DNA from: Dehalococcoidia bacterium
GTDB taxonomy: Bacteria > Chloroflexota > Dehalococcoidia > DSTF01 > JACRBR01
Assembly: GCA_021731085.1 (NCBI GenBank)
Contig: JAKFYB010000002.1
Coordinates: 62,001 to 126,000, forward strand
DNA: 64,000 nucleotides
Direction: 5' to 3'
The notes below the pieces were generated by a model. That model searched no databases. It was not told where the DNA came from and saw only the letters and a list, made by a program, of their open reading frames with translations. Both the position numbers and the translations under genes were made by a program. Of the stretch, positions 41,385-50,807 are shown in pieces. Within the stretch, counting starts at the first letter, position 1; each line of letters begins with the position of its first letter.

Positions 41385-42076
41385 TCTGGCGCATCGTCCC
41401 CCTCTCGTATTGGGCCATCGTGTGGTTCATCCGCCTGTGCATGGTCATCTACCTGCGTGGTTGGTCGGTCGAAGGAAAGCAGAACATTCCAACAACCGGC
41501 GGAGCGATCATCGTCGCGAACCACCTCAACAACGCCGACCCTTGCATCATCCCGGGCGTATTCAACCGCCGCATGAACATCATGGCCAAGAAGGAGATGT
41601 TCAGCTGGCCCGTCATTAGCGTGATGTTCCGCCTGATCGGCGCATTTCCCGTCGACCGCCAGAGCGCGGACCTCGGAGCGCTTCGTGAAGCGCAGAACAT
41701 CATCGCGGGCGGCAACATGTTGCTCATGTTCCCCGAAGGCACGCGCTCGAAGGATCGCGTGATGCATGCTGGCTTTCCCGGTAGCGCCCTGATTGCCTAT
41801 CGCACAGGAGCGCCCATTCTGCCGGTGGCAATTTGGAACACGGAACACCTCAGGTGGCCCCTGTTCGCTCTCAAGCCCCGCATGCACCCCAAGGTTCACG
41901 TCGTTATCGGTGAACCCTTCTACCCGCCGAAGGCCGAGCGCATCACCTCCGAACAGGCAAAGGCAGCGACCGACGAGATCATGTGCCACGTCGCCGAGCT
42001 ACTGCCCGAGCAGTATCGTGGCGTCTATGCAGAGGCCGTAGCCGGTCGGAGCAATCCCCAGTCCGAACCCGTCTGA
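41381..42076 (+). CDS. plsC: 1-acyl-sn-glycerol-3-phosphate acyltransferase
   Basis: 231 residues, membrane-associated through an N-terminal hydrophobic segment (about 8-28). Adds the second acyl chain in phospholipid synthesis. Motif HxxxxD is in NHLNNADP, FPEGTRS is the second block, and ILPVAIWNTE follows. It overlaps cmk (ATGA), a common pairing. Confidence 0.9.
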   Translation: MIWRIVPLSYWAIVWFIRLCMVIYLRGWSVEGKQNIPTTGGAIIVANHLNNADPCIIPGVFNRRMNIMAKKEMFSWPVISVMFRLIGAFPVDRQSADLGALREAQNIIAGGNMLLMFPEGTRSKDRVMHAGFPGSALIAYRTGAPILPVAIWNTEHLRWPLFALKPRMHPKVHVVIGEPFYPPKAERITSEQAKAATDEIMCHVAELLPEQYRGVYAEAVAGRSNPQSEPV

Positions 42077-42111
42077 ATGCAGCGCCCCTTCTCCGTGTTC
42101 GGCGCCGCTCG

Positions 42112-42117
42112 TACAAT
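42112..42117 (+). promoter_or_regulatory. -10 candidate of dapL
   Basis: TACAAT, 46 bases before the dapL ATG; this would give a true leader. Confidence 0.45.
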
Positions 42118-42163
42118 GACGCCATTGGAATCCGTCTGTTTCATCTGTTGAAAAGAACCCACA

Positions 42164-43330
42164 ATGAGATTCGCAAATCGCATCGAAAGGCTGCCTCCAT
42201 ACCTCTTTGCTCAGATCAGCAAGAAGGTCGCGGAGAAGAAGGCGCAGGGCATCGACGTCATCTCCTTCGGGATTGGCGACCCTGACCTGCCGACGCCACC
42301 GTACATCCTCGACGCCCTTCAGGACGCGGCGCAACAGCCCCAAAACCACCGCTACCCCGAGACCGAAGGTCTGCCTGAGTTCCGTCAAGCGGTCGCCGAC
42401 TGGTACGACCGCCGTTTCAGCGTCAAGCTCGACCCGGCGAAGGAAGTGCTCTCGCTCATCGGCTCGAAGGAAGGCATCGGCCACGTCGCGCTGTGCTTCA
42501 TCGATCCTGGCGATATCGCACTCGTCCCCGATCCTGCGTACCCGGTGTACGCGATCGGCACCATGTTCGCAGGCGGCGACACGTACACATTGCCCCTTCG
42601 CGAAGAGAACGGCTTCCTCCCCGATTTCGATGCCGTACCGACTGATGTCGCCGCACGTGCGAAGGTTCTTTGGCTCAACTATCCGAACAACCCAACAGGG
42701 GCCGTCGCCGACATCGATTTCTTCGAGCGGGCCGCCGCGTTCGCCAAGAAACACGACATCGCAATCTGCCACGACGGGCCGTACAGCGAGGTCTCTTACG
42801 ACGAGTACGTTCCCGTCAGCTTCCTGCAGGCGAATGGCGCTATGGATGTCGGCATCGAGTTCCATTCGCTTTCCAAGAGTTACAACATGACTGGATGGCG
42901 TATCGGCATGGCCGTTGGCAATCCGCTAATCATCGACGCCCTCATGCGCGTGAAGTCCAACATCGACTCCGGTCAGTCACAGGCCATCCAACAGATGGCG
43001 ATCGCCGCCCTCACCGGGCCGCAGGACGTCATCGAGGATCACAACGCCATCTACCAGCGCCGCCGCGACAAGGTCGTTGATGCGCTACGCAAGCTCGGCC
43101 TGCAGGTCACGCCCCCGAAGGCCAGCCTGTACGTCTGGGCGAGAGTCCCCAACGGCATGACATCGGCGCAGTTTGCCGAGCGACTCCTCGACAAGGCCGC
43201 CGTCATCGTCACGCCCGGCAACGGCTACGGCGAGTACGGCGAGGGCTACGTCCGACTGTCGCTGACCCTGGCCGACGATCGGGTGGATGAGGGGCTGCGG
43301 CGAATTGCGGCGGTGCCGGCATTGGTGTGA
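42164..43330 (+). CDS. dapL: LL-diaminopimelate aminotransferase
   Basis: 388 residues, PLP fold-type I. Converts tetrahydrodipicolinate to LL-diaminopimelate in one step. Lys238 in [10 protein letters not shown] binds [12 protein letters not shown] at 172-180, Asp204 and Arg246 are in place. [10 protein letters not shown] at the start and the [13 protein letters not shown] helix fit the DapL/MalY-like group. A general class I aminotransferase is the alternative. The ribosome site is weak. Confidence 0.85.
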   Translation: MRFANRIERLPPYLFAQISKKVAEKKAQGIDVISFGIGDPDLPTPPYILDALQDAAQQPQNHRYPETEGLPEFRQAVADWYDRRFSVKLDPAKEVLSLIGSKEGIGHVALCFIDPGDIALVPDPAYPVYAIGTMFAGGDTYTLPLREENGFLPDFDAVPTDVAARAKVLWLNYPNNPTGAVADIDFFERAAAFAKKHDIAICHDGPYSEVSYDEYVPVSFLQANGAMDVGIEFHSLSKSYNMTGWRIGMAVGNPLIIDALMRVKSNIDSGQSQAIQQMAIAALTGPQDVIEDHNAIYQRRRDKVVDALRKLGLQVTPPKASLYVWARVPNGMTSAQFAERLLDKAAVIVTPGNGYGEYGEGYVRLSLTLADDRVDEGLRRIAAVPALV

Positions 43331-43343
43331 GGGCGTCTGTGCC

Positions 43344-43798
43344 TCACGGAGTCAGTCGATCTAACTCGCGCTCAATAGTCGCGAGCGTTTCTGTCGGAAA
43401 CGGATGCTCGATCCAGTCCTTCAGGTAGCCCGCTTCTCCATGCTTATCGAGTACCACCTGTGCAGCATCTGCAAAGCTGCGGGCAGCCTCGACCAGCGGC
43501 AGTGAGAGCGCGAACACCGTCTTACCATGGTCATCTGGCGCCTCATCCATTTGATCGTCGAACCAGAGTATTTCGATCTGGACATGACTCGCCTTCTCGC
43601 GAAAGATCCAACGGAACTCGCCGGGCTCCTCCTCCCATGAACACCGTCAACCGCACCCTCCAGCAGATCGGCGATTGCACGTAGTAGGCCACCGAGAGCA
43701 TCGCTGAGATATGACGCTGACAGATCCGCAGCGCGATCGCCCTGCGAGATCTTCGCGGCCGCCCACCCTGAGCCAGTGAGCCAGTACTGGAACTGCAT
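43344..43798 (-). pseudogene. Frameshifted small protein gene (unknown family)
   Basis: Two frames on the minus strand give one sensible protein of about 150 residues. The first part starts at ATG 43798 (QFQYWLTGSGWAAAKIS, then LSASYLSDALGGLLRAIADL). The second, in another frame, reads GEFRWIFREKASHVQIEILW and runs to the stop at 43344 (WIEHPFPTETL). The switch lies near 43628-43650, in a GGGAGGAGGAG stretch, and equals one missing base or a -1 shift. GAAGG lies 8 bases before the ATG. Sequencing error, true mutation or programmed shift cannot be separated here. The function is unknown. Confidence 0.7.
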
Positions 43799-43831
43799 CA
43801 AGAAGACCTTCAGCCTGGGTTATGAACGGGA

Positions 43832-43857
43832 AAGGGCGGACAACAATGTCCGCCCTT
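43832..43857 (-). terminator. Terminator of htpX
   Basis: Perfect 11-bp stem AAGGGCGGACA / TGTCCGCCCTT with loop ACAA, 19 bases past the htpX stop. Confidence 0.75.
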
Positions 43858-43875
43858 AGATTCGGCAGTCACGCG

Positions 43876-44715
43876 CTACACACCCTTACGGCCCATCTCG
43901 CGCAGTCGGCGGATCCGCTCATCCATCGGAGGGTGCGTGCTGAACAGGTTACTGAAGCCACCCGGCGCCTTGAGTCCGGCCAGCGGGTTCACGATGTACA
44001 TATGCGCCGTCGACGGGTTGACCTGCATGGGCCGCATCTGCACGCCCTGGTGAAGCTTGGCGAGCGCGTCGGCGAGTGCGTCCGGGTCGTGCGTTGTCTT
44101 TGCGCCGGTCCTGTCCGCCTCAAACTCACGCGTGCGCGAGATCGACATCTGCACGATGCTCGCAGCGATCGGCATCAGAATGATGGCTGCGAGCGCGAGC
44201 AGTCCGTTGTCGTTCCGGCGGAACATCATGCTGAACGTGATCCACGATATGGCGCTGGCGAGGACGGCAGCGATCGAACCGATCAGGATGTCTCGGTTCC
44301 CGACGTGGCCCAGCTCGTGCGCCATGACGCCCTTGAGCTCGCGGTCGTCGAGCAAATCCATGATGCCCGTTGTCGCGGCGACAACGGCGTGGTGCGGGTT
44401 CCGCCCCGTCGCAAACGCGTTCGGCGAGGGGTTCTGAATCAGGTACACCTTCGGCTTCACAGGCAGCTTCGACAGCGGCAGGATTTCATCGACGATCGCG
44501 TGCAGCCGCGGCGCCTCCTCAGGTGTCACTTCCTTCGCGCCCGCCATGCGGAGGGCCATCTTGTCGCTGAACCAGTACGCGAAGAAGTTCATCACGAGCG
44601 CCAGCACGACGAAGGTGACGAGACCGGCGAGACCACCCAGGAAGATGTATCCCAACGCGCCCAGCAGGCCCGTCAGCACACCCATAAGCAGCATTGTCTT
44701 GGCGATAGCGCCCAT
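43876..44715 (-). CDS. htpX: Membrane zinc metalloprotease HtpX
   Basis: 279 residues. Quality-control protease of the cytoplasmic membrane. Two N-terminal membrane segments (about 8-50), the zinc motif HELGH in MAHELGHVGNRD, two further segments, and the third ligand Glu in TREFEADRTGA are all present. The C-terminal STHPPMDERI is typical. AGGAAC lies about 9 bases before the ATG. A strong hairpin terminator follows. Confidence 0.95.
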   Translation of the reverse strand: MGAIAKTMLLMGVLTGLLGALGYIFLGGLAGLVTFVVLALVMNFFAYWFSDKMALRMAGAKEVTPEEAPRLHAIVDEILPLSKLPVKPKVYLIQNPSPNAFATGRNPHHAVVAATTGIMDLLDDRELKGVMAHELGHVGNRDILIGSIAAVLASAISWITFSMMFRRNDNGLLALAAIILMPIAASIVQMSISRTREFEADRTGAKTTHDPDALADALAKLHQGVQMRPMQVNPSTAHMYIVNPLAGLKAPGGFSNLFSTHPPMDERIRRLREMGRKGV

Positions 44716-44883
44716 CTGGTTTGGTTCCTCTTTCCTCTGACCGGGGAATCTATCCGGCCACGTTCATCATAGCAATTCGCCAGACACAGATATGTCGAAT
44801 CAGTTGCACCGGTCAGAGCGGAGCGCGACCGTTTAGCCAGCCTCGCCGGCGCTGTCGCATGACGCCGCGGTGGCGGCCGGCGT

Positions 44884-44910
44884 AGATTCTTCGCGTTCGC
44901 TCAGAATGAC
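44884..44910. repeat. REP-like intergenic element (single copy here)
   Basis: Imperfect inverted repeat ATTCTTCGC, GTTC, GCTCAGAAT followed by GAC. Elements with this ATTCTTCGC/TCAGAATGAC look are common as dispersed intergenic repeats in many bacterial genomes; I see only one copy in this window. Confidence 0.4.
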
Positions 44911-45020
44911 TGGCTTGGAGATCCCAAGCGCATCGTTCATCTGCTCGCATGCCGGCAATGCACAACTGCCTGTGCTGTCTCTTGTCCGGCGCCTGCTGTC
45001 TGCTCTTTGCCGTTTGTTGG

Positions 45021-45026
45021 TACGAT
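45021..45026 (+). promoter_or_regulatory. -10 candidate of the NYN-domain gene
   Basis: TACGAT, 45 bases before the ATG; the leader has a weak AAAGG site. Confidence 0.35.
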
Positions 45027-45071
45027 ACTCACAGATAAGTCGAGATAACACGACACGAAAGGCACACAGAG

Positions 45072-45971
45072 ATGGACGCCCCTACCGGCGAGGTCGGACT
45101 CTTCATCGACCTCGAAAACATCCGCTACAGCTTCCTCAACGTCTATCACATCGAGCCCGATGTCGCGTCCTTCATCGAGAAGGCGCGGAAGCATGGGCGC
45201 GTCTCCGTCGCCCTCGCCTACGCCGACTTTAGCGAGCATCCACAGTGGGTGCGCCGCGCTCTCGACGTTGCGGGCATTTCGGCGCGCGATATTCCCGTCC
45301 GGCGCTTCATTCGTGACGGGCAGGACCGCCTCAAGTCCTCCGCTGACCTCCACATGCTCATGGACATCATGGAGACGGCGCTCGACCGCCCGCAGGTCAC
45401 TACGTACGTCCTCATGACGGGCGACAGCGATTACATTCGCGTCGTCACCTGGATCAAGAACCGCTTCGACAAGCGCGTCATCGTCTCCGGCGTCCCCGGC
45501 ACGATCAGTTCCGATCTCGTCGCGTCCGCGGGCGAAGCGGACCATCTCGAAGCCGGCGAGAACGTCGAGACGGACGCGCTCAAGGCGACCATTGACGCGC
45601 TCACGCTAATGATGAAGCGCACGACACCGCCGACGGGCTTCTGGACGATCAAGCTCATCGACCAGTGGGCTCGCGACCACCGCAACGGCGTGCCCGGCAG
45701 CGATCCCGACAAGTCGAACGCGATCAGCTACATGCTCCGCAACGGCCTTATGCGCCGCTACAAGACCGTCACCGACATCCGCGAGGTCACCATCAGCGAG
45801 CTCGACGAGACGCACCCGAACGTTCGCGACCTCCTCGTGCAGGTCGGCCTCGAACTGAACCCGACGCCAGCTCGCTGCGTCGCCTGCAACGAATGTGCTC
45901 CTGCCGACTCAGGCGCCTGCGCCTGCTGCGGCGCCACCATCACCCTCCAGTGGTCAGAAGCCGGCAGCTGA
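45072..45971 (+). CDS. NYN-domain ribonuclease-like protein with C-terminal zinc ribbon
   Basis: 299 residues, cytoplasmic. The N-terminal NYN (PIN-like, DUF88) domain spans about 8-165. Acidic active-site motifs are FIDLENI (Asp13), KSSADLHMLMD and MTGDSDYIRVV. A middle domain (about 170-265) is helical, with WTIKLIDQWARDH, possibly a winged helix. The C-terminus has a four-cysteine ribbon (CVACNECAP, CACCG). NYN proteins are metal-dependent RNA nucleases; the RNA target is unknown. Confidence 0.8.
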   Translation: MDAPTGEVGLFIDLENIRYSFLNVYHIEPDVASFIEKARKHGRVSVALAYADFSEHPQWVRRALDVAGISARDIPVRRFIRDGQDRLKSSADLHMLMDIMETALDRPQVTTYVLMTGDSDYIRVVTWIKNRFDKRVIVSGVPGTISSDLVASAGEADHLEAGENVETDALKATIDALTLMMKRTTPPTGFWTIKLIDQWARDHRNGVPGSDPDKSNAISYMLRNGLMRRYKTVTDIREVTISELDETHPNVRDLLVQVGLELNPTPARCVACNECAPADSGACACCGATITLQWSEAGS

Positions 45972-46197
45972 CGAACGTCCTCATCCATCCGCTCGTTCGC
46001 CCACGTCCAATCACACTGGCGACGGGAGTTCGTTCGGCAGTTTTGGTGTTTCGGAGTCCTTCCAGGCGTCCTTTCAGATTCAGCCTCGGTTCCTTATGTA
46101 CGCTTTTTGGTACGAGAAGGGTTCGCCGAATTCCTACCCTTGCGGTGCACGGTAGGGGCCCAGAAAGCAACCTCCTAGCGCCACGTGGCACAGCCGC

Positions 46198-46986
46198 TCA
46201 GAAATCGCTTGCAGTCAAGCAATCGACATGGACCCGCTGCGAAGATCGCGAACCGTTTTTGACGCCATCATTGACGCTGATCGTGATCGAACAGAGCTTG
46301 AACCCCTCGATCGAGTCTGGTGACGTTGTGACAGATGCTGGTGGCGACGAAGGATCTGCCGCCGGCGACGTTCCAGGGACGGCCGTCAGTGTGAGTTTTC
46401 CGGTTGTTTCGCTGAACGAGAGCGGCGCCGACCAAAAACTGCTCGGGATCGATTCATCGCAGACGGCCTCGCGCGCCTCTTGTTCGAGCGCATCGCAGAA
46501 GTGATTGAAACCAGGTGACCCCACTTCGAACAACCCTTCAAACTCGACGTACATTTGGCGGCAGCCCGGCGTATCGTGTGCGATGGTTATCGCCAACTCC
46601 TCACCCTCGCGATAGATCCGTCCGCGCTCGGGCATGCCGTCGATACGAAAGCGTGGATCGTTACAGGCCCCAGTGAAAATATCGTTCGGCGGAAATGCCC
46701 ACGGATAACTTTCCCGTCGTTCCGCAACGCTCGTAACCTCCGGTCTGGGACGCTCAAGATAGAGCCTGACCTCGACGATGATCCCGTCCTCTCGCCAGCC
46801 GATCTCGTCCTTTCGCAGAATGAACGTCCAGACGAGCCATGCCGCGAAAATAACGGCGACCGCCGCTATGGAAATGCCCGCGATAGTCTCCTTCGCGTCG
46901 GGACGCCATGGAACGAGCTTCGGCGCGCGCTTCTCGTCGGCAGACAGAAGCCTTGACTCGGGCCCAGGTGCCGGCTCGTCGCTCAC
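46198..46986 (-). CDS. Membrane-anchored protein of unknown function, glmS operon
   Basis: 262 residues. One membrane segment (about 35-55, GISIAAVAVIFAAWLVW) separates a short cytoplasmic tail from a long outside domain with scattered cysteines (FTGACND, HDTPGCRQ, HFCDALEQE, REAVCDES), likely disulfide-bonded. No family recognised. The GTG start has GGAGG 9 bases upstream and lies 17 bases behind glmS, so it is co-transcribed. Confidence 0.7.
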   Translation of the reverse strand: MSDEPAPGPESRLLSADEKRAPKLVPWRPDAKETIAGISIAAVAVIFAAWLVWTFILRKDEIGWREDGIIVEVRLYLERPRPEVTSVAERRESYPWAFPPNDIFTGACNDPRFRIDGMPERGRIYREGEELAITIAHDTPGCRQMYVEFEGLFEVGSPGFNHFCDALEQEAREAVCDESIPSSFWSAPLSFSETTGKLTLTAVPGTSPAADPSSPPASVTTSPDSIEGFKLCSITISVNDGVKNGSRSSQRVHVDCLTASDF

Positions 46987-47003
46987 GAACGCCTGACCTC
47001 CGC

Positions 47004-48887
47004 CTACTCCACCGTCACCGTCTTCGCTAGGTTCCGCGGCTGGTCGACGTCACAGCCGCGCTCGACGGCGATGTGATACGACAGCAGCTGCATCGGGATG
47101 GACGTCAGCAGCGGGTACAGCAGCGGGCCGACGCCTGTTGCGGCGCCCGGAATGCGCGGCAACTCCAGCACGAAATCGCACTTCGCGGCCAATTCGCGAT
47201 CGCCCTCCGAGATGATGCCGACAACGACCCCATCGCGCGCGCGCACCTGCTCGATGTTCGAGAGCATCTTCTCGCGCGTCCCGTCGTCCAGCGCGATCGC
47301 GACGACGGGCATCGACTTGTCGATTAGCGCGATCGGTCCGTGCTTCATCTCGCCCGCCGGATAGCCCTCGGCATGGATATAGCTGACCTCCTTGAGCTTC
47401 AGCGCGCCCTCCATCGCCATCGCGTACTCAAGCCCGCGTGCCAGAAAGAGGAAGTTCCCGCTCTCGGAGATCTTCCCGGCGATGTCCGCGATCTGATCGT
47501 CGAGCTTCAGCACCTGCCCCATCAGACTCGGCATGATCGCCAGGTCGCCCAGCAGTTCGGCCAGCCGCGCGTCGTCGACCACGCCGCGCACATGGCCGGC
47601 GTAGCACGCGAGCATGTACAGACATGCAATCGACGCTGTCATCGTCTTCGTGCTCGCGACGGCCACCTCCGGGCCGCAGCGTGTCAGCACGAAGCCGTCA
47701 GCCACTCTCGTCGACTGAGCGCCTGGCGTGTTGCAGATCGTCAGTTGCGGCGCGTCGCGGCGCTTTGCGTCGGCCATCGCCTCCAGTGTGTCCACGGTCT
47801 CGCCGGACTGTGCGACCGAGATCACCAGCGTCTGCGGCCCGATGAGGGCGTCGCGGTACCGGAACTCCGACGAGTTGTCGACCTCCGCCGGTATGCCGGC
47901 GATGCGCTCGAAGTACGTCCGCCCGACCATCGCCGCGTGCATGCTCGTGCCCATGCCGATCAGCATCACGCGATCGACAGCACGAAGAACGTGGTCGCTC
48001 AGGCCCAGATCCTCAAGCTCAACCCCCGCAGGCTCGAAGATCGCGCGTCCGCGGAACGTGTCGATCATGCACTCCGGCTGCTCCATGATCTCCTTGAGCA
48101 TGAAGTGCTTGTGCGCGCCCTTCGCCGCGGAAACGGCGTCATACGCGACGTGCTGTGGTTCCTTCGCCAGCGGATTGCCGTCGAAGTCGACATACACCGC
48201 CCCAGCGGCCGACACGCACGCGATTTCGCCATCGTCGAGAAACACGACGCTCTGCGTCTCCGGCAGGACGGCCGCAAGGTCGCTGGCAAGAAACATCTCG
48301 CCGTTGCCGTAGCCGACGACGACGCCGCCCGCATTGCCGACGCGCGCCGTGACGAACCCGTCGACGCCGGAATCAGGCCGCGATGTCATGACGACGATCG
48401 CGTGGGCGCCCTGCAACCTTGCGAGCGTCCGCCGAAATGCCGTTAGCAGGTCGGCGCCCTCGTCCATGTACGACTCGATCAAGTGCGGCAGTACTTCCGT
48501 GTCCGTTTCGGATCGTAGGTCATGCCCGCGCGACTTCAACTCCGCCCGCAGGTCGAGGTAGTTCTCGACGATGCCGTTGTGAATGACGACGATGTCGCCG
48601 CGGCAGTCGCGATGTGGATGTGCGTTTTCGTCCGTGGGCTTGCCGTGCGTCGCCCATCGCGTGTGTCCGATGCCGGTGCGACCGGCCGGATACGCACCCT
48701 CCAGTCCATCACGCAGCACGGAGAGTTTGCCTGCCGTCTTCGCGATCTCGATCCGCTTGCCGTCGTCTCTGCCGTCGATGACGGCAATGCCCGCGCTGTC
48801 GTAGCCGCGGTACTCAAGCCGCTGCAGGCCATCGAGCAGCAGCGGCGCAGCCTCACGCTCGCCCGTGTATCCGGTGATGCCGCACAT
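47004..48887 (-). CDS. glmS: Glutamine-fructose-6-phosphate aminotransferase
   Basis: 627 residues. Makes glucosamine-6-phosphate from fructose-6-phosphate and glutamine, the entry to UDP-GlcNAc. The N-terminal glutaminase begins MCGITGYTG, with Cys2 as nucleophile after Met removal; RWATHGKP follows. Two SIS domains (GMGTSMHAAMVG, VAQSGETVDTLEA) and the C-terminal PRNLAKTVTVE are intact. GGGGGT lies 6 bases before the ATG at 48887. No glmS ribozyme is recognisable upstream. Confidence 0.95.
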   Translation of the reverse strand: MCGITGYTGEREAAPLLLDGLQRLEYRGYDSAGIAVIDGRDDGKRIEIAKTAGKLSVLRDGLEGAYPAGRTGIGHTRWATHGKPTDENAHPHRDCRGDIVVIHNGIVENYLDLRAELKSRGHDLRSETDTEVLPHLIESYMDEGADLLTAFRRTLARLQGAHAIVVMTSRPDSGVDGFVTARVGNAGGVVVGYGNGEMFLASDLAAVLPETQSVVFLDDGEIACVSAAGAVYVDFDGNPLAKEPQHVAYDAVSAAKGAHKHFMLKEIMEQPECMIDTFRGRAIFEPAGVELEDLGLSDHVLRAVDRVMLIGMGTSMHAAMVGRTYFERIAGIPAEVDNSSEFRYRDALIGPQTLVISVAQSGETVDTLEAMADAKRRDAPQLTICNTPGAQSTRVADGFVLTRCGPEVAVASTKTMTASIACLYMLACYAGHVRGVVDDARLAELLGDLAIMPSLMGQVLKLDDQIADIAGKISESGNFLFLARGLEYAMAMEGALKLKEVSYIHAEGYPAGEMKHGPIALIDKSMPVVAIALDDGTREKMLSNIEQVRARDGVVVGIISEGDRELAAKCDFVLELPRIPGAATGVGPLLYPLLTSIPMQLLSYHIAVERGCDVDQPRNLAKTVTVE

Positions 48888-48907
48888 CAGCACACCCCCT
48901 GAATTGA

Positions 48908-48935
48908 GGTGACTGGTGACAGGTGACAGGTGACA
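48908..48935. repeat. Four tandem copies of a 7-base unit
   Basis: GGTGACT once then GGTGACA three times, starting 21 bases upstream of the glmS ATG. Confidence 0.8.
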
Positions 48936-48970
48936 GTGCTAGTTCTCACACGAATGCTCCTCTCGCGTTC

Positions 48971-49013
48971 GCGCCAGATGGCGCGATCCGCTCCTGCGAG
49001 CTCTAGCTCGCAG
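48971..49013. repeat. Two adjacent palindromes upstream of glmS
   Basis: GCGCCA-GA-TGGCGC at 48971-48984 and CTGCGAGCT-CT-AGCTCGCAG at 48994-49013. They may form a cruciform, a paired REP-type element or operators. Confidence 0.6.
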
Positions 49014-49256
49014 CGGTTGCTTCGTTTTGTGAGGAGCCGGGGAATCGAGGCACGTTCGTCCTCGATGCACGCTGGGTCGGTCTCTGTCGGGCACTCACGC
49101 GCTGCGTTTTGTTCCGCCCATTACGACTGTGCTTGCCGGGAGGCCATCCGCCGAGTTCTTCGATAAGCCTCCGCCTCGTCATCCTTCCGCCTCTCTTCGT
49201 GGAAGGACCTGGCGCTACAGCATCTTCAATGCCGTTTGTTGTTTCTGCTCCCGTCC

Positions 49257-50795
49257 TCACGCGCTCGTGTTGACGGCACCTCCCTTCGTCGCGGTCGTGG
49301 CATCGTAGTCGACCCACGACTTGCCGTTAGTTGTCGCTCCGGCTGATGCACCGGTCACGCCCGATACTACACCATCTCGCACGATTTGCAAGACCTCGCT
49401 CATCGTGGATGCGAAGGCGATCGGGACGCCGAGCCTCTCGCGGAGTTCGTCCGGCGTGACGTCATCCAGAAAACGGGAACCCGTATAGTCGAGGGAGTAG
49501 CGCGGCAGTATGACTACATCGCCTAGCTCGATGTCACGAAGCTGTGCTGCGATGTCTCCGGCCACGAGCAGGCCCGACACGTTCACTCGTGGCCCGAAGA
49601 AGTCGTTGCGGATCGCCCGCACGTCGACTCGTACGTTCGCGTGCTGACCGAGTTCCGATGCTACACCTCGCAGCACAGGCTCAATGAGCGTTGCGCACGC
49701 AATCGTGACGTGCTTCACGGGCATGCGCGCTTCGGATTCCGGGCGACGAGAGGCGCCATTTGAAGCTCGAGCGAGGCCCTTCGACCCTAACCGAAGCGTT
49801 GATTCACCCTTTTTCGCCCGCTTCCAGTCTTCCAGTAGCGAGCGCACCATGCCGATGCCATTTTCGTATTGTGGGAAGCCGTCGTAGTGCGAGGCCGGCG
49901 GTGGGTCGACACCCGCGGCGATGTAGAACTCGTCCGCGAGATACAGCAACGAGCGACCGTGCGCCTTCCGAAACTGTTTCTGAAAATCGGCTGCCTGCGC
50001 GATGACACCTCGCGCGTACTCTGCCGTGATACCTTCGATCTCGTCGGCGTGCGCGCCCCGGGCGATGCGGTCCTGCGCCGTTTCGGTCGCACCAACTGGC
50101 ACAACGGAGATAGATGTGACGATCGGGACGTGATCTGCGAGATCGCTGATGGTGCGGTCGAGCGCAGGGCCATCGTTCACGCCCGGGCAGAGCACGACCT
50201 GCGTGTTCGCCTCGATGCCGATCGACCCGAGGCGACGCAGTTGCTCGACGATGTCGGGTGCATTCTTGTTGCCGAGCAGGTAACGTCGAAGGTGCAGTTC
50301 GGTCGCGTGCACGGAGACGTTCAGCGGCGAGAGGCGCTGTTCTTCGAGGCGCTCCCAGTCGGACTCCGACAGGTTTGTGAGCGTGACGAAGTTCCCGTGG
50401 AAGAACGACAGCCGATAGTCGTCGTCCTTTACGTACAGCGTCTTACGCATGCCCTTCGGATTGCCCTTGAGGAAGCAGAAGAAGCAGGCGTTGTTGCACT
50501 GGCGCACGCCGTCGAACGCGGCGTCCTGGAAGTCGATGCCTAAATCTTCGTCCGGCTCCTTTTCAATCTCGAAGATCGTGGCCTGTTCACCGCGCACTAC
50601 TTCCAGCTCGATCAGGTCATCCGTGGCGAAGAACTGGTAGTCGACTGCGTCGTTCAGCGTACGGCCGCCGATGCTCACGACGCGATCGCCCGCCTCGAGT
50701 CCGATCTCGTCCGCAATCGATCCCGGGCGCACGGCATCGACAACGCCTCCACTGTTTGGGCGGCGCGTGCCTGGCCGGCGTACGACTTCGGTCAT
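49257..50795 (-). CDS. DUF512 / PDZ-containing radical-SAM-like iron-sulfur protein
   Basis: 512 residues. An N-terminal PDZ-like domain (GGVVDAVRPGSIADEIGLEAGD, about 16-75) precedes a TIM-barrel-like part with CNNACFFC, the CxxxCxxC pattern expected of a radical-SAM [4Fe-4S] site. The C-terminal DUF512 part has YLADEFYI and YPQYENGIGMVR-like sequence (FPQYENGIGMV). Proteins of this family are uncharacterised, though linked to ribosome biogenesis genes in some bacteria. It follows ispH by 12 bases. Confidence 0.85.
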   Translation of the reverse strand: MTEVVRRPGTRRPNSGGVVDAVRPGSIADEIGLEAGDRVVSIGGRTLNDAVDYQFFATDDLIELEVVRGEQATIFEIEKEPDEDLGIDFQDAAFDGVRQCNNACFFCFLKGNPKGMRKTLYVKDDDYRLSFFHGNFVTLTNLSESDWERLEEQRLSPLNVSVHATELHLRRYLLGNKNAPDIVEQLRRLGSIGIEANTQVVLCPGVNDGPALDRTISDLADHVPIVTSISVVPVGATETAQDRIARGAHADEIEGITAEYARGVIAQAADFQKQFRKAHGRSLLYLADEFYIAAGVDPPPASHYDGFPQYENGIGMVRSLLEDWKRAKKGESTLRLGSKGLARASNGASRRPESEARMPVKHVTIACATLIEPVLRGVASELGQHANVRVDVRAIRNDFFGPRVNVSGLLVAGDIAAQLRDIELGDVVILPRYSLDYTGSRFLDDVTPDELRERLGVPIAFASTMSEVLQIVRDGVVSGVTGASAGATTNGKSWVDYDATTATKGGAVNTSA

Positions 50796-50807
50796 GGTGA
50801 AAGCAGC

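Larger units (their letters stand above)
44716..45071. other. 356-base divergent intergenic region
   Basis: It lies between htpX and the NYN gene. It holds a short interspersed-repeat-like sequence at 44884-44910 and a -10 candidate (TACGAT, 45021-45026) for the NYN gene. No gene is convincing; an open frame of 72 codons on the minus strand only reads through the repeat. Confidence 0.5.
48888..49256. other. 369-base region upstream of glmS with short repeats and palindromes
   Basis: It holds four 7-base tandem units (48908-48935) and two adjacent palindromes (48971-48984 and 48994-49013). A weaker CCTTCC/GGAAGG pair lies near 49175-49205. No gene is supported. It must contain the glmS promoter, but no -10/-35 pair stands out. 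Confidence 0.5.

Noticed and set aside
40793-41989. 398-codon open frame on the minus strand
   Set aside because: Antisense to cmk and plsC, both with intact family motifs.
43326-43347. Weak GTGAGG/CCTCAC hairpin after dapL
   Set aside because: Only a 6-bp stem, overlapping both flanking stop codons and without a T tract.
44833-45051. 72-codon open frame on the minus strand (VILSEREES)
   Set aside because: It reads through a dispersed intergenic repeat; such peptides recur as artefacts in unrelated genomes.
48888-49256. Possible T-box or glmS ribozyme upstream of glmS
   Set aside because: No T-box sequence or ribozyme core was found; only short palindromes and tandem repeats.
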